A stretch of DNA of 64,000 bases from Forficula auricularia (lineage: Eukaryota; Arthropoda; Insecta; Dermaptera; Forficulidae), in NCBI GenBank assembly GCA_024734495.1, contig JALMQS010000899.1, positions 62,001 through 126,000 on the forward strand, given 5' to 3'. A model generated the notes under the pieces. That model saw only the letters and a program-made list of their open reading frames with translations, was not told where the DNA came from and made no database searches. Shown here in pieces: positions 33,003 through 44,294 of this stretch (its first letter is position 1; the number at the start of each line of letters is the position of its first letter). Position numbers and translations under genes: made by a program.

Positions 33003-33060
33003 TCATTGACAAATGGAGAAATTCTCCCGAAACGTTTGGAGTTGAAATAAACGTTTGAAG
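33003..33060 (+). ncRNA. Decayed hammerhead-like phrase
   Basis: TTGACAA stands where CTGANGA is expected. It is followed by a good stem II (GGAG, loop, CTCC) and CGAAACGTTTGG. The first core block is mutated at two positions, so activity is unlikely. Similar 3' halves (CTCCC, then AAACGTTAGG) are at 35.07 and 58.59 kb. Confidence 0.35.
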
Positions 33061-33706
33061 ACGGTTTTTGCTTATAAAAGATTTGTATTTATTTATATTT
33101 TAAATAAACAATCAATAACACAATTTTAACTTATAATATATTATATAATTTATTTATTTATTTATTCGTTTGTCTTGTGACAAAGTCGAATGCCATCTCG
33201 AAATATAGTAGTAGAGTATATCTATTTTGTTAAGATAAACAAGACACGAGAAACAGATTAATTTAGATTCATTATCTTTATTTTCCAGGGAAGATGCCTT
33301 CTGCTTTTCTACCCACTAATGGGAAAGCTGTTTGAATAGAAACGGTTTGAAAATCTAAAGAGAAGTTAATTGAGATTTTTATCAAACGCCTCTATGGCGG
33401 TATTAAAAAGGAAATGCAAATTCCTGTATTCTTGATTATTTGCAAAATATTTTCTAATCTCTTTGTTGTTGATGGGTTATATACCGAGATAGAACAATAT
33501 CCCTGAAACAAATTATTATTATTGTTTATAATAAAAGAGTTAATCTTGAGCACCGCACCCGTCTAGTAAAGAAATCCCAACAAAACAAAATATTAGTCCT
33601 GCCTAGCTATTTTAGAAATCTTCTTAACTTTATATTTCTTTTTGTTTCAATTAAAGTTTCGAAATCATTTGTCGGCGACACACAGTATCATTCAATAATC
33701 TAAAGC
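33061..33706. other. AT-rich spacer
   Basis: No features that I can support beyond a short TTTA-rich stretch near 33150. Confidence 0.35.
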
Positions 33707-33800
33707 AGTTTTTCTCAAAGTGTGTTTCGCGAAACCCTGGACTACCATGAAAACTCGCCAAGTGTTCCGCAAAAAATTCAGGATATGAAGTGTTTAAAAA
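33707..33800 (+). mobile_element. hAT-like left terminus
   Basis: CAGTTTTTCTCAAAGTGTG followed by TTCGCGAAACCCTGG resembles the CAGTGGTTCTCAAAGTG ends of hAT non-autonomous elements. No partner end was found. Confidence 0.45.
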
Positions 33801-33959
33801 AATTTCTTAAAAAACTTTTTATTTAACAATCTTAATAATTATTTTCAATACTTTACTGATTGTTCATACAATCATAGCGATGCTGATATTTGTTCATACA
33901 TAGAACTAAGCCAAACCGATATTTAAATGTTAATCGTTCTTGAAATTTTGCAGCCTCAA

Positions 33960-34290
33960 AATTTTTGCCTCCCTAGGCCCGGGCTATTGGACCAAAGTGC
34001 AGTCTTCTCGTCCCAAATTCCAAACAGCCAGCCCCAAGCGAACCATTACTTCTATAGGCGTGGGAGACCCCCTCCACCGGCCAGCCGACTGGTAGGGCGT
34101 AGCGGAGTCGTCCTAGTCCCAGAGGAGAAGTGCCCCTCGGGGGGGTCTCGCCCACCTGAACAAAAACCAAAATACGAAATTCGCGTCGTGGTCTTTTTGA
34201 GCTAGCCACAACCTGTCGTGGATCTTTTAAAGAGGCCACAACGCGTTGTGGACGTTTTGTCGCTCAATGGTGGTTATGTTTTCGGTAGTA
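33960..34290. other. GC-rich island of unknown origin
   Basis: This block is far richer in G+C and CpG than its surroundings. Both strands are open for about 90 codons, which is expected of GC-rich DNA. It includes GGCCCGGGC, a G run at 34140-34146 and the palindromic CCACAACGCGTTGTGG (34237-34252). It may be the 5' region of an unrecognised LINE or a promoter-proximal element. I make no coding call. Confidence 0.35.
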
Positions 34291-35252
34291 CATCTTCTTG
34301 ATCTTTTTTCTTCCCCGTAGAATCACTGTAGTCTGTTTTCTTTCGTTTTTTCTTTGGTCTTCATCAGTATCAGTATATTTGACTAATTTTTGCTCTCAGT
34401 GCGTCATATATCACTTCGAATAGAATATGATCTCCATAGAAGATTTCACTTCTGCAGTGTGGATTTAACAAACAGAACTATTTTCATAATTTTATGATAA
34501 TTTTAAGATAAGCCATTTCGCTGACAGATACAGAAGCCACTTACAACCACACCTTCATTTTAAAGCGCAATCAAATTCAATCAAATTAAGCCTAATAGTA
34601 CTTGAAGATATCTACACAGGGATAGTTCACACTCTCACTCCAATTTAAAAAAAAAATTTATTTTTTATTTTTTACCCCACTTACATATCCGTCTATGTCC
34701 ATATTCGTCTTACATCTACTCTTATTAAACGAACAAAAATTGTATATTTGTATATATATTTATTTGTTTATATATTTGTATCTTGGTTCTATTTTGAAAA
34801 TGACTACCGATTTTGATGAAATTCACGGGTTAGGGGATTTTTGGGGTGACAATTCGATCTGTCACGGTCTCATCTTCGACAAAATTGTTTTTGATGGGTT
34901 TTTTCGTAATCAAATTAATTATTCTCAGGTAGACAAATCCCATTCTTAGGGTTTTAAAAAAGGTTTCCCTTTTCCTTTTATACACAGGCAGACAATGGGT
35001 TGTTTGTTTCATTGTTCTAAAAGGCCTTGAATAAGTATTGTGATTGTGGATTTTAACATATTTTGTTCTCCCTAAACGTTAGAAATATTAATAAACGTTT
35101 TATAATTGTTTTTATAAAGAACTTTATTTATTTAATAGAATAAAAAATAATCAAGAATTTATTTAAAAATATATTCCGCATAAGCAGGTCTCAATTTTCT
35201 GAAAAATCAACACATTTTGATAGGTATTATTTATTAATAGGATGAATAATAA
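34291..35252. other. AT-rich spacer
   Basis: An 84-codon plus-strand frame at 34695 has a plausible middle (FDEIHGLGDFWGDNSICHG) but no splice or family support. A hammerhead-like 3' half (CTCCCTAAACGTTAG) is at 35070. Confidence 0.35.
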
Positions 35253-35990
35253 AAAATTTTAAGAAAAAAATAAAAACCGACTTCAAAAATTAAATGCAAC
35301 AAATAAAATACACTAAAAGGTATAAAATAATTATTATCTTATTTAGTTACAACTAAACGACGAACTATTAACACGAAATTACTTTTTGAAGTCGGTGCCA
35401 AACATATACCATTTATGAATCGCACTCGACGGATCTTGCTTAGTACGTTTGGGGGATATGCTCGCTTATAGGTATAGTTTGTTTGGTACCGAATTCAAAA
35501 AGTAATTTCGTGTTAATATTTCGTCGTTTAGTTGTAACTAAATAAGATAATAATTATTTTATACCTTTTAGTGTATTTTATTTGTTGCATTTAATTTTTT
35601 GAAGTCGGTTTTTATTTTTTCTTAAAATTTTTTATTTTTCTCTTTTTAGTGATGTTATTAATAGTGATCATATCATCAGAACTTGACCAAATTAATATGA
35701 CACCATCCCTAAGACACCCCCTTTCGGATAAAAAAGAACCATCGAAATCGGTTCATAAACAAAGATGTTAGGTCTAAACAAACCAAATAAAAAAGGTCTA
35801 ATACCTATGAAAAAAAATCGAAAAAAATGGGACCAATCGGAAGCTAGACTGGACCCAATGCAAAATTTTTTTTCAAAATCCGGTGACAATTGGCGGAGAT
35901 ATGAGGTAACATAGGCACAAAAAAAAAAAAAAAATTCAGTCGAATAGAGAACCTCCTCCTTTTTTGAAGTCGGTTAAAAATGAATCATAT
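35253..35990. repeat. Family W: long inverted repeat with AACCGACTTC motif
   Basis: The left arm 35253-35416 (TTTAAGAAAAAAATAAAAAC then CGACTTCAAAAATTAAATG) is inverted at 35470-35633. It is followed by about 350 bp ending in GAACCTCCTCC and TTTTTTGAAGTCGG. The GAAGTCGGTT motif thus occurs at the outer ends and inside. A second copy is at 61.4-62.3 kb. No protein. Confidence 0.8.
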
Positions 35991-35999
35991 GGTTGAATC

Positions 36000-36448
36000 A
36001 AAACAGGTGCAGAAGGTGGGGCGCAGTGGTGGGGAATCCGGGGGTAGGGAGAGGTAACGGGGGTGGGGTCGAGCGGGGTGGGAGTGGGGGCTACATTGGG
36101 CGACTATATTATATATTTTTGTATTTTTTAATTTGAAAGCGGCTCTCAAATAAAAATCGACCCTTTTATCAGAATTTTAAATTAAAAATAATATTAAAAT
36201 AAAGCTTTTAACTGAAGGAAGAAGTTACCGAGCATCGCTCGGTGCCTCCAGGTACTATTCGACTATTCGTCAAATCGAATTATTCAATTAAAATTATCAT
36301 ACAATTTAAATTTACCATATATCGTAAAAATAACTATATATACCTTGTAAATTTCTATATGATAGGGAAATTATTTCTAATACTTTGCAACATAAGACAA
36401 GTTTAAAATTTGTAAAGTGGATAGGTAACATAGTTGTTTATAACTGTA
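36000..36448. other. Spacer with a G-rich patch
   Basis: Bases 36015-36105 are G-rich (for example GGGGTGGGGTCGAGCGGGG). The rest is AT-rich and without features. Confidence 0.4.
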
Positions 36449-36456
36449 GATGTGTA

Positions 36457-37292
36457 CAATACCGTCTTCACTATAAGGGCACACGGGGCCCGTGCCCAGG
36501 GCCTCCATTCTCAGTGGGCCCCGTTGGACCGACAATTTCTCTCACACATTTATTCTCAAAAGATTTTTGTCGGGCACATTACACTTGACACATTAAATAC
36601 ACATTTAAAAAAACGTTCGGCAGCATACCAAGAAATTGATAGTCGATTTAGTTTTCTTTGTCAGTTAACAACAATTGAATCAGGTGAGTTGACCAAAAAA
36701 TGCAAAGAATTTGTAGAATTTTATCATGAAGACATTAATGCAGATGAGCTCAAAACAGAATGTTTTCATTTAAGCCAACATTTAAAAAACATAGCAAAGC
36801 AATTGGCGGATTTAAATATCTCAACCTTACATAACCTAATAAAATCAGATAAATTGATAGAAACTTTTCCAAACGTATAAATTGCTACAAGAATATTCCT
36901 TTGCCTAATGGCCCTAATGGTTACCAATTGTAGTGGAGATCGTTCATTTTCGCAGCTTAAGACAATAAAAAATGAATTGTGAACAACAGAGTAATTTGTC
37001 AATTATGTGCATAGAAAGTAATATCCTTCAAAAAATTGACTTTAAGGATATAATAGAAGATTTTGCTCAACAGAAATCCCGAAAGAAACCATTATCGTAA
37101 TCGTAACCAAAAAACCAGCAGCATTCTAATATCATTAATGACATATTATATCATACTGTATTTGATTACCTATAATAAATGGTTTATATTACTTAGTAAA
37201 AAAATGTTATTATAATTCGCTTTTTTTACTTTCCAAAAGGGCCCCAAATTCTTGTGTGCCCAAGGGCCCCACCCTAGTTTAAGACGGCCCTG
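36457..37292 (+). mobile_element. hAT element remnant with exact 8 bp target duplication
   Basis: The flanks GATGTGTA (36449-36456 and 37293-37300) are identical. The right end, read inward, is CAGGGCCGTCTTAAACTAGG; the left end is an eroded version (CAATACCGTCTTCACTA). About 590-650 bases inside are left of the transposase. The element is internally deleted. Confidence 0.85.
36590..37100 (+). pseudogene. hAT transposase C-terminal relic (dimerisation region)
   Basis: The frame reads LNTHLKKRSAAYQEIDSRFS (near 36590-36650), VEFYHEDINADELKTECFHL, NLIKSDKLIETFPNV and a stop at 36880. In other frames follow a decayed GERSFS-like region (VEIVHF) and IESNILQKIDFKDIIEDFAQ. This is the order of the C-terminal hAT dimerisation domain. 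Only the last quarter of the transposase remains, with stops and shifts. Confidence 0.8.
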
Positions 37293-37300
37293 GATGTGTA

Positions 37301-38369
37301 GATAATATAAAAAGTAGGCTTTTTAGACGAACAGAGCATTTTTAGAACCCTTGAAAGATATTGATTCAAATTAGGTAGTAAAATATACATTAGGAAAGAA
37401 TTGAAAATTAGATTCTGCGATAATTGATTTTTATTTTCTAGTAAGGTACTAGTAGAGTGTAAACAGCAGACTTGTTTTGAATTAACTAAATTATATAATA
37501 TTGATTTTCTAAATTAATTACTTGTTATGCCTCATGGGTCTTTATCTTGAAAAAGATTAAATGGACAAGCCGTGTTAGGATTTTATTATAATTCTCATAA
37601 CAGTTAGTCAATCACTTAAGTTCTCACCCACATGCTTTCCATAAGATGAATCCCGCCAGTAGTTTACGAGGCTACCACTTCCATACCACATAATCTCCTC
37701 TTTTAATTTATACGTCTAGACGAACTTGTGAAATTCATTTACTCAATTTCTCTTTTGGATTTGTTAATAGTCATTTGCATATGCCCTATTTATTTTAAAT
37801 AAATGCAGTTAAACAGCGTTTGGTCGTTCGACACTACTCAAGCGCCAAAACTCTCGCCCTGGTGCTTAACTGCTTACAGTCGTAGTCCATCAGACATTTA
37901 GCTCTCATATATCTCGATATCCAGTTACGGAGTTTTTTATTCATGATTTTATTCTAAGAAAATGTTACCACAAGAAGATATGGTCTCTATAAATCAGGAT
38001 AGACCTCTGCATGGAAAAGGAAGTGAAGAGGAAGATATTTAAGAAGTTAGGGCGGAATCCAAAGTATCTACTGTGGATGTGAATCTTGAAAAACTAAATA
38101 TTATATGTCATAGGGAGCGAAGTCAAAGGTATAAATGAGTTGGTGAATGATTATGCTCGGTTAGTATTTAATTTAATCGCAACGTTTCTCCCCTTAACGA
38201 TGGGTGCAAAAATATATTTTTTTCGAAATATTTTAAGGAAATTATATTTTTTCAAAACTATAAGACACGCATTTAAGTAATAATAGATACAATATTGGGA
38301 AAAGGAAATTTTACTTTCATATCAAAATCGAAAAATTAGGGATACCTATTTGTAATTATTAAAGGTGTT
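37301..38369. other. Spacer containing one coding-like stretch
   Basis: At 37962 an ATG opens MLPQEDMVSINQDRPLHGKG followed by SEEEDI, a TAA, then ESKVSTVDVNLEKLNIICH and a stop at about 38136. The composition is protein-like but no family is recognised, and the first frame is only 26 codons. It may be a decayed gene or a chance frame. The rest is AT-rich. Confidence 0.3.
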
Positions 38370-38582
38370 ATCGGGAAATAAGGACTATATTTTTATGCAG
38401 ATAATTTATATTTTATTCCCAACGTTTCATCAACTTTGTTGACTTAAAATAATAATATATCACAAATATACAGGGAAGATAACTATTTGAGCCCCGAAGA
38501 AGTCAACAAAGTTGATGAAACGTTGGCAATGAAATATATATTATCTGCATAAAAAATATAGTCCTTCTTCCCCTTAACAACT
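38370..38582. repeat. Palindromic element with hammerhead-like phrase, arms about 75 bp
   Basis: The left arm (TTATCGGGAAATAAGGACTA...) is inverted at 38505-38582. The inner part of each arm is TCAAC-AAA-GTTGA followed by TGAAACGTTGG. In the right arm CCGAAGA (38494-38500) precedes it, two changes from the canonical CTGATGA. The stem II is perfect but the core is defective. Confidence 0.7.
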
Positions 38583-38880
38583 TTAATAATTTAATCGATG
38601 GATATAACTAATCAAAATAATTATATACCTATTTTTAATATTTTCTCTCTTGATAATATCGAAGTTATATTTATTTATATCAATGGGGGGGGGGGGGGGG
38701 ATCATTTTAGCTGAGTACTGTAGTATTTTATTAGCGGGGCCCTTTGATTGGAATTCAGGCAACCTAACCTCAACCACCAATTTTTTTGTTAAGGGAGAAT
38801 GGTGTAGGTTCTTGGTGAAACATTTTAAATAAAGTAAAGAAAATTTTTTAAACTTTTTTTAGAAACTTTTTAAAATTTAA
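38583..38880. other. Spacer with a G run
   Basis: A run of about 16 G at 38685-38700. The short open frames here are not supported as genes. Confidence 0.4.
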
Positions 38881-39061
38881 AATATAAAATACTAGGTAGG
38901 TTTCACATAAATAAAAGATAAGATGCTTGTTAAGCACGACTGTACTTTGTGAACTCCTGAAGATGGGCTTACAGTCCGAAATATATATAGAGTCGTGCTA
39001 AACAAGCATCTGATCTTTTATTTATGTGAAACCTACCTAGTATTTTATAATTTAAATTTTA
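38881..39061. repeat. Palindromic element, arms about 60 bp, hammerhead-like core in the loop
   Basis: TACTAGGTAGGTTTCACATA... on the left is inverted at 38990-39055 with very few differences. The core (38957-38982) lies between the arms. Confidence 0.8.
38957..38982 (+). ncRNA. Hammerhead-like core with paired stem II
   Basis: CTGAAGA (38957-38963), then GGGC-TTACA-GTCC (four pairs, one G-T), then GAAAT. CTGANGA and GAAA are canonical; the U after GAAA could pair with an A in ATATAG. AGTC follows at about 38991 and could supply the cleavage triplet, but stem III is not clear. Confidence 0.45.
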
Positions 39062-39742
39062 ACAAGTTTCTAAAAAAAATTTCAAAAATTTTCTTTACCA
39101 TTTGTTTTCTAAAAATTACTGATTAAATCCCCTCGAAAACTTACTTATCGTAAAACTCCATTTCTGCCCTCAGACCGAACCTTTGCTATACACTAATTAT
39201 TTATTTTTAAACTTTAAGCTCTCAAAAATTTTGCAAAAACCGACCCCCCCCCCTTAACAAATTCTTTGTAAAAAAATTTCTTTTGAAAAGCTTACATAAG
39301 TAGATTTTATGATATTATATTATTTTATAACTATATAAAATATCTATTTTTAAAATACTCTTATTTTTCTCCAAATTAAATTTTTTTCTATCAATAATGA
39401 AAAATTTCACATAAACAGGACCCGTTGTGAGATTTGATTTCTGAGAGTGGTTCAAATATACCATAATTACAAAATTTCAGAAATAAACAATTCCCTAGAA
39501 GCTATATAGTTACTATATAGTTTGAAACATTGTTCTACTAGGCTTATAAAATTTTCCCTCTTTTTGGAGCGATGACTTTCTTGATTCACCAGATTCACCA
39601 TTCCGCCGCTATACAATTCTAGAAATGTAGCACTTTTCAATTGCTTAATCTGTGTTCCATAGATTTCTTTATTTTTCCCTCCCTTTTTTGATGTTCTTTG
39701 AAAGGATCACTTTTTCTTTCGTTTTCGCCCTGAAAATTGCAG
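39062..39742. other. AT-rich spacer
   Basis: Nothing supported except a C run at 39245-39253. Confidence 0.35.
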
Positions 39743-39781
39743 ATGTCAGTTTAGAAGAGGAGCCGGTGATAAAAGAGATAG
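39743..39781 (+). CDS. Candidate 39 bp internal exon
   Basis: A pyrimidine-rich tract and acceptor (GAAAATTGCAG) precede 39743, and a donor (ATAG|GTAATA) follows 39781. Between them the frame reads VSLEEEPVIKEI. Length and phase would preserve a frame (two bases plus 12 codons plus one). There is no neighbouring exon to confirm it. Confidence 0.25.
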
Positions 39782-40126
39782 GTAATATCAAACGAAACGA
39801 TTGTCAATTTTTTTCGATATTAGCTTTGTTTTTTATAAAAGCATATTGATCTATATTTAAAATGGTTTGACAAAGAGATAGAAGGCAAATTCAAAAACCG
39901 ATACTAATTTAAACATTTAGTGATCGTGAGGTAATTTAAATTAAACCATTGCCTATTCAAGTCCATTCGATTAACATATTAAATGAGAATCAGATTACCA
40001 TTGGGATTTGTAATTTTTTAGATAAATTAATAGATAACCAACACTCTGACCTCGAAAATTGGATAAATGGCAAAATTTTTTACATCATTTACACACATAC
40101 ATACGCGAACATATATACTTATACAT
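39782..40126. other. AT-rich spacer
   Basis: No feature. Confidence 0.35.
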
Positions 40127-40190
40127 CAGTGGCGTGCGGTCCATGGATGCTGTGGATGCGATGCACCCCCAAATTCCAAAATGTCAAGAG
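40127..40190 (+). mobile_element. hAT-like terminus
   Basis: CAGTGGCGTGCGGTCCATGG and GATGCTGTGGATGCGATGCA, a typical hAT non-autonomous left end, related to the element at 49.5-50.3 kb. Confidence 0.5.
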
Positions 40191-40540
40191 TAGATATTTT
40201 AATCAGTGTTATATTTGAAAATTTGTATAATTTTAAAACCACTTTCAATAAATATTATACATCTAATTCATTTAAAGTTATATAAAATTTATAATTTACG
40301 GAGTTTTTTAACGTTAACAAATTTAAAGAATATGAAAAAAATATTCCAGATTTCTTATTTTAATCACTTAAGCTATCTTGGGGAAAATTCTTTGATTTTA
40401 TGAGGTTAAAAAGTGAATTAGTTTACATGTATTCGTCCCATAACTTTCATTTAAAATCTATCAATTGCATTAAAAGGATTAACCGCGAAAGATTAACTAA
40501 AAGATGTTGGTCAAAAGTATTTGCTTTAATAAAGTCTCTC

Positions 40541-40640
40541 TATATAAGTTAAAGAGTATGGTTTTGGTCTGAGTGCAAAAGGCCATTCCTAGAATAATAG
40601 AAATTAAGAAATTAATCTCTAATAGTCTGAAACAGGTCTG
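40541..40640 (+). repeat. Dispersed repeat, second copy at 60195-60293
   Basis: TTTTGGTCTGAGTGCAAAAG and AGAAATTAAGAAATTAATCT, then AGTCTGAAACAGGT, recur at 60.2 kb with about five differences over 100 bases. The family is unknown. Confidence 0.8.
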
Positions 40641-40799
40641 AACTTGTATTTGGCCAGGTTTGAATTTTCATTTGGCATCCTTGCAATAGTACTTTTAAGA
40701 AAGGGTCATTCTAATATCTCGTTGTCGATCAGATTCTGATGAAAGAATCGCTCACCCGCATAATAAATAATAAAAAAGTGAAAACTTTTCAAATCTTGA

Positions 40800-41331
40800 A
40801 TTTAATTAATTAATTTAATTAATGTAACCCAGCGTTATACTCTTGGTGCAAGAATATGGTAACATTATATCACAAAGTGAATATAATATACACGCTCCGC
40901 TTAACCGAATAAGTAGGGAAACAATGAAAGTAGTGGTATTTCAAAGTCGTTATAATGAACAAAGCCCACTACAGCTCTCACTTATGTTACACCTCTCATG
41001 TCTCTTTAGAACTGCCCTAGTAATTATTAATAAACTTCAATATAAATTATTCATTTATTGCTATACCATATAATATAACATCCTCTTAAAATCTCAATCG
41101 AATAATTTTAAAAATGTTTTCTGTCTTTTAAACCAGATATTGCAAAATCTAATCAGTAGGTACTAAGTATTGATACAAAATAACTTTTTGACTTTTCGTT
41201 TGTGGGCTATCGTGGATATCGGAATTCAGACACACAAAGAGAAAAAATCATAGTTGAAAAATATTTTTCTCGGCATTTCAGACATTTTAAAGCACGATGA
41301 GCAAATAGTTAATTGTATGCGTGAAATAATA
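40800..41331. other. Spacer
   Basis: The short plus-strand ORF here lacks any recognisable domain. No repeat was noticed. Confidence 0.35.
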
Positions 41332-41420
41332 CAGGGCTGTCCAACCCGTGGCCCTCGGGCCGCATGCGGCCCAGCACTGCAATGAGTGTGGCCCAACATA
41401 AAATCATAAACTTCTTTAAA
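41332..41420 (+). mobile_element. hAT-like terminus, CAGGGCTGTCCAACCC family
   Basis: CAGGGCTGTCCAACCCGTGG then CCTCGGGCCGCATGCGGCCC is a widespread hAT-end type. Related starts are at 41892 and 59911, all followed by a TAAA(C/A)TT(C/A)(C/A)TTAAA-like stretch. No right ends were recognised. Confidence 0.65.
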
Positions 41421-41891
41421 ACAGTCAGATTTATATGTAGAGATATATTTATTCCCTTTTTCGAAATATGAATGTACATTTGTACAATACGTGAAGCTTT
41501 TATCAAGAATAAAATTCAATAAAAGCAAAATTATAAGCTCAACTATATAAGATAAAAAAAAAAATTAAGTTTCCAATATTTAAAAATTGTTCTTCTTCTC
41601 ATATTTTCATTTTCTAAAATATTTATTATTTCAGTAATTTATATGCTACGACACTAACCAAGTCTATAGTTATCATTCTAGGACAAGGAATTGAGATTTT
41701 CTAGAACAATCACAATTAATTGATAATTTCTCTCCCTGGATAAAACTTGTCAGAACTTGTCTTTTAGATCTTTGCACGTTCTTATATGGCAATAGATAAT
41801 GGATAGTCATCAGGGATTATTATATCCGTGACCCTTTTAAAAAATAAATTATCATTCCTCATATCCTTCTTTAATATCATTCGATTAAAAC

Positions 41892-41970
41892 CAGGGATGT
41901 CCAACCCGTGGCCCAATATAAAGACATAAAATTCCTTAAAACATTGAGATTTATATGTAGATACAGTAAT
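41892..41970 (+). mobile_element. Second copy of the CAGGGCTGTCCAACCC terminus
   Basis: CAGGGATGTCCAACCCGTGG then a shortened GC block and the same following sequence (ATTTATATGTAGAtA) as at 41430. Confidence 0.6.
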
Positions 41971-42434
41971 ACTCACAACAATTTGGCCTGATAATTTTTT
42001 TTTCTAAAATAAGAAATCTCAAAATTTACTGTTAAGTTTTGGAAAAATGAAAGTGCTCATTTTAAATTTTGAATCTGGAACTAAATTTCAAGATTTCCCA
42101 AAAAATAATCATCATTTTGGTTTATTTTTTACTCCATTTTCATTAAAAAAATTTTCTACTTACAAACTTTCTGATTGAATGTTCTAGAACAACAATTAGA
42201 TACGGATCTGAAAGAAAAATTGAATATTGACTCTTTATTAGAATTTTATATTAATTATCTAGCCAGGAAAAAATATAAACAATTACTAATACATAATATC
42301 ACTTTTTGTAAGTATGTAGGACTGTAGGTATGTATTTACATATACGAGAAGGTATTTTCAAGTGTAAAATTAGAAGCTCACTATGAGTTAAAAAAATAAT
42401 ATAGTTCTTATTTCTAAATTATTTACTATCTTTT

Positions 42435-42825
42435 TACTTTACCAAACAGGGTATGGTCAAGTATTGTAATCGTGCATGAAAAAAGTGGTTTTTCCTTCTT
42501 TTTCGAAATATCTCAAAAACAGCTTAAACAATTTTGATTAAAAAAATTGAGCGAAACCATGGCATATCGCTCTGCAAAAAAGCCCTAATAAGTGAACATC
42601 GAAAAAATTATATTTTTCGAGATAATAATTGTTTTGTCAAAATGTCTGTTAGTATGTCTGTCTGTACGTCACCAAATTTTGTGGACGAGCTAGCTCAAAA
42701 ACTAGTATGAATATCGAAACCAAATTTCACAGGTAGTTTTGGTCCATTGAGATTAAGAGCTGATTAGATTTTTGGTGCATATCGACCCAAAATTAAGGGG
42801 CGTGGAGGGGGGGGGGTTAAAAACG
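42435..42825 (+). repeat. RepX copy, cut by LINE family A
   Basis: Starts TTACTTTACCAAACAGGGTA and includes GGACGAGCTAGCTC and GCATATCGACCC. It ends in a G run at 42807-42819, where LINE A sequence begins immediately. The remainder of RepX does not resume after the LINE. Confidence 0.75.
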
Positions 42826-44290
42826 AATCGGGCATATTCCCCAAAAGCTGGAAAATAGCCAGAGTCACACCTATTCCTAAAAAAGGTAACTCTTCACAAA
42901 TCTCTAATTACAGACCTATCGCGATCACCTCTGTTCTTTCCAAAATAATGGAAATGGTTATAAACCAACATTACTTAGAAAATAATAAAATAATTCACGA
43001 TAGGCAATATGGATTTAGACAAAATCGTTCCACAGGCGACATCTTAACCTATGTCACCCACACCTGGAACAAAACTCTAGAGACCGGAAAAGAAACCCTC
43101 GCTGTAGCCCTATAGTAGATATCTCAAAAGCTTTTGACCAAGTTTGGCACAAAAATCTTCTTGCCAAACTGACAGCCTTTGGATTCACACCAACACTTCA
43201 CAAATGGATAGAAAGCTTTCTGACAAACCGTAGTATAAAAGTTGTGGTGGATGGAATATCATCTGAATCGTTCTCCACAAACGCTGGTGTTCCCCAAGGC
43301 TCTGTAATCTCTCCCACACTCTTCCTAATCTATATAAACGACCTTATCGATCAAACGTCAAACCCCACTCACTGTTACGACGACGATAGCACTCTGCACG
43401 GCAAACCCACTCCCGAATAATCAAATCAATGTTGCCTCCTCAATCACTCTCGACCTAGACAAACTGAATAAATGGGGCTCTCAAAATTTAGTTAACTTTA
43501 ATGCAAACAAGACTCAATGTTGTCTAATTTCTAGGCGCGAAAATTAAAATTTGCCTGATATTCACTTCGAATCGAATATCCTGAAAATGTGTGACAGCCT
43601 ATCCATGTTGGGCGTCTCTGTTGCATCTGACCTGTCTTGGAATGAACACATCTCCTCTGTGGCGAAATATGCAGCAAGGAAGATTGGCTACTTATTCAGG
43701 TCCAAGCGATTTTTCAAGCCCCCACATCTTCTCACCATCTACAAGGCCAAAATCCGCCCCTGTCTCGAATACGGCTCTCATCTATGGAGAGGAGCCTGTA
43801 AATATTCTCTTGCTACCCTGGATGCAATTCAGAAACGAGCCGTCAGGCTAATTGACGATTCTACCCTCACCGACACCCTCGACTCGCTAGCTCATCGAAG
43901 AAATGTATCTGCCCTTTCCCTTTTCTATAGATACTATCACGGCAGGTGCTCTGATGAGATAAAATCAATAGTTCCCCCCAAAGCATGCTTTGCCACGTTT
44001 TGCCGACTCCCAACACTCTTTCGCGGTCAAATTAGAAAAGTGCCGGACCACTTCATTCGCCAATACATATATCCCCATGACTTCAAGGAACTGGAACTCT
44101 CTCCCAGCCTCCATCTTTCCCAGCACCTATAATCTTCAAAACTTCAAAACCGGAGTGCATAGACACCTACGTCTACACCCTCTCACTTAATCAATCTTCC
44201 CTTCTCTTCGGTAATGCAAGGGTCTTTCGAGATCCATAGGAGCTGCATCTTTACTGGTGCACCCCTTCTTGCATTCGATTGCATTAAAAA
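42826..44290 (+). mobile_element. Jockey-like LINE (family A), longest copy, 5'-truncated
   Basis: Begins inside the reverse transcriptase (SNYRPIAITSVLSKIME, YGFRQNRSTGDI). It passes through shifted frames with GVPQGSVISPTL, then a CYDDDS where CYADDS is expected, and from 43551 a clean frame. That frame reads SMLGVSVASDLSWNEH, LEYGSHLWRGACKYS and HRRNVSALSLFYRYYHGRC to about 43990, where a one-base shift moves the rest (SRNWNSLPA...) to another frame ending near 44190. The 3' UTR carries GGAGCTGCATCTTTACTGG and TTGCATTCGATTGCATT, followed by a short A run. Confidence 0.9.
43551..44190 (+). pseudogene. Family A reverse transcriptase C-terminal region
   Basis: Two overlapping frames (43551-44132 and 43990-44190) together encode the thumb and conserved C-terminal block of the jockey-like polymerase: DSLSMLGVSVASDLSWNEH, IRPCLEYGSHLWRGA, TLDAIQKRAVRLID, and in the second frame FADSQHSFAVKLEKCRTTSF and SRNWNSLPASIFPSTYNL. 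A single-base change near 43990, at the TTTGCCACG stretch, causes the shift. A stop inside the upstream part near 43112 (VAL-stop) and shifts before 43550 make the element inactive. Confidence 0.85.
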
Positions 44291-44294
44291 AATC

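Noticed and set aside
33927..34239. Overlapping open frames of about 90 codons on both strands
   Set aside because: GC-rich DNA is open on both strands by chance; no motif or splice support, so reported only as a GC-rich island.
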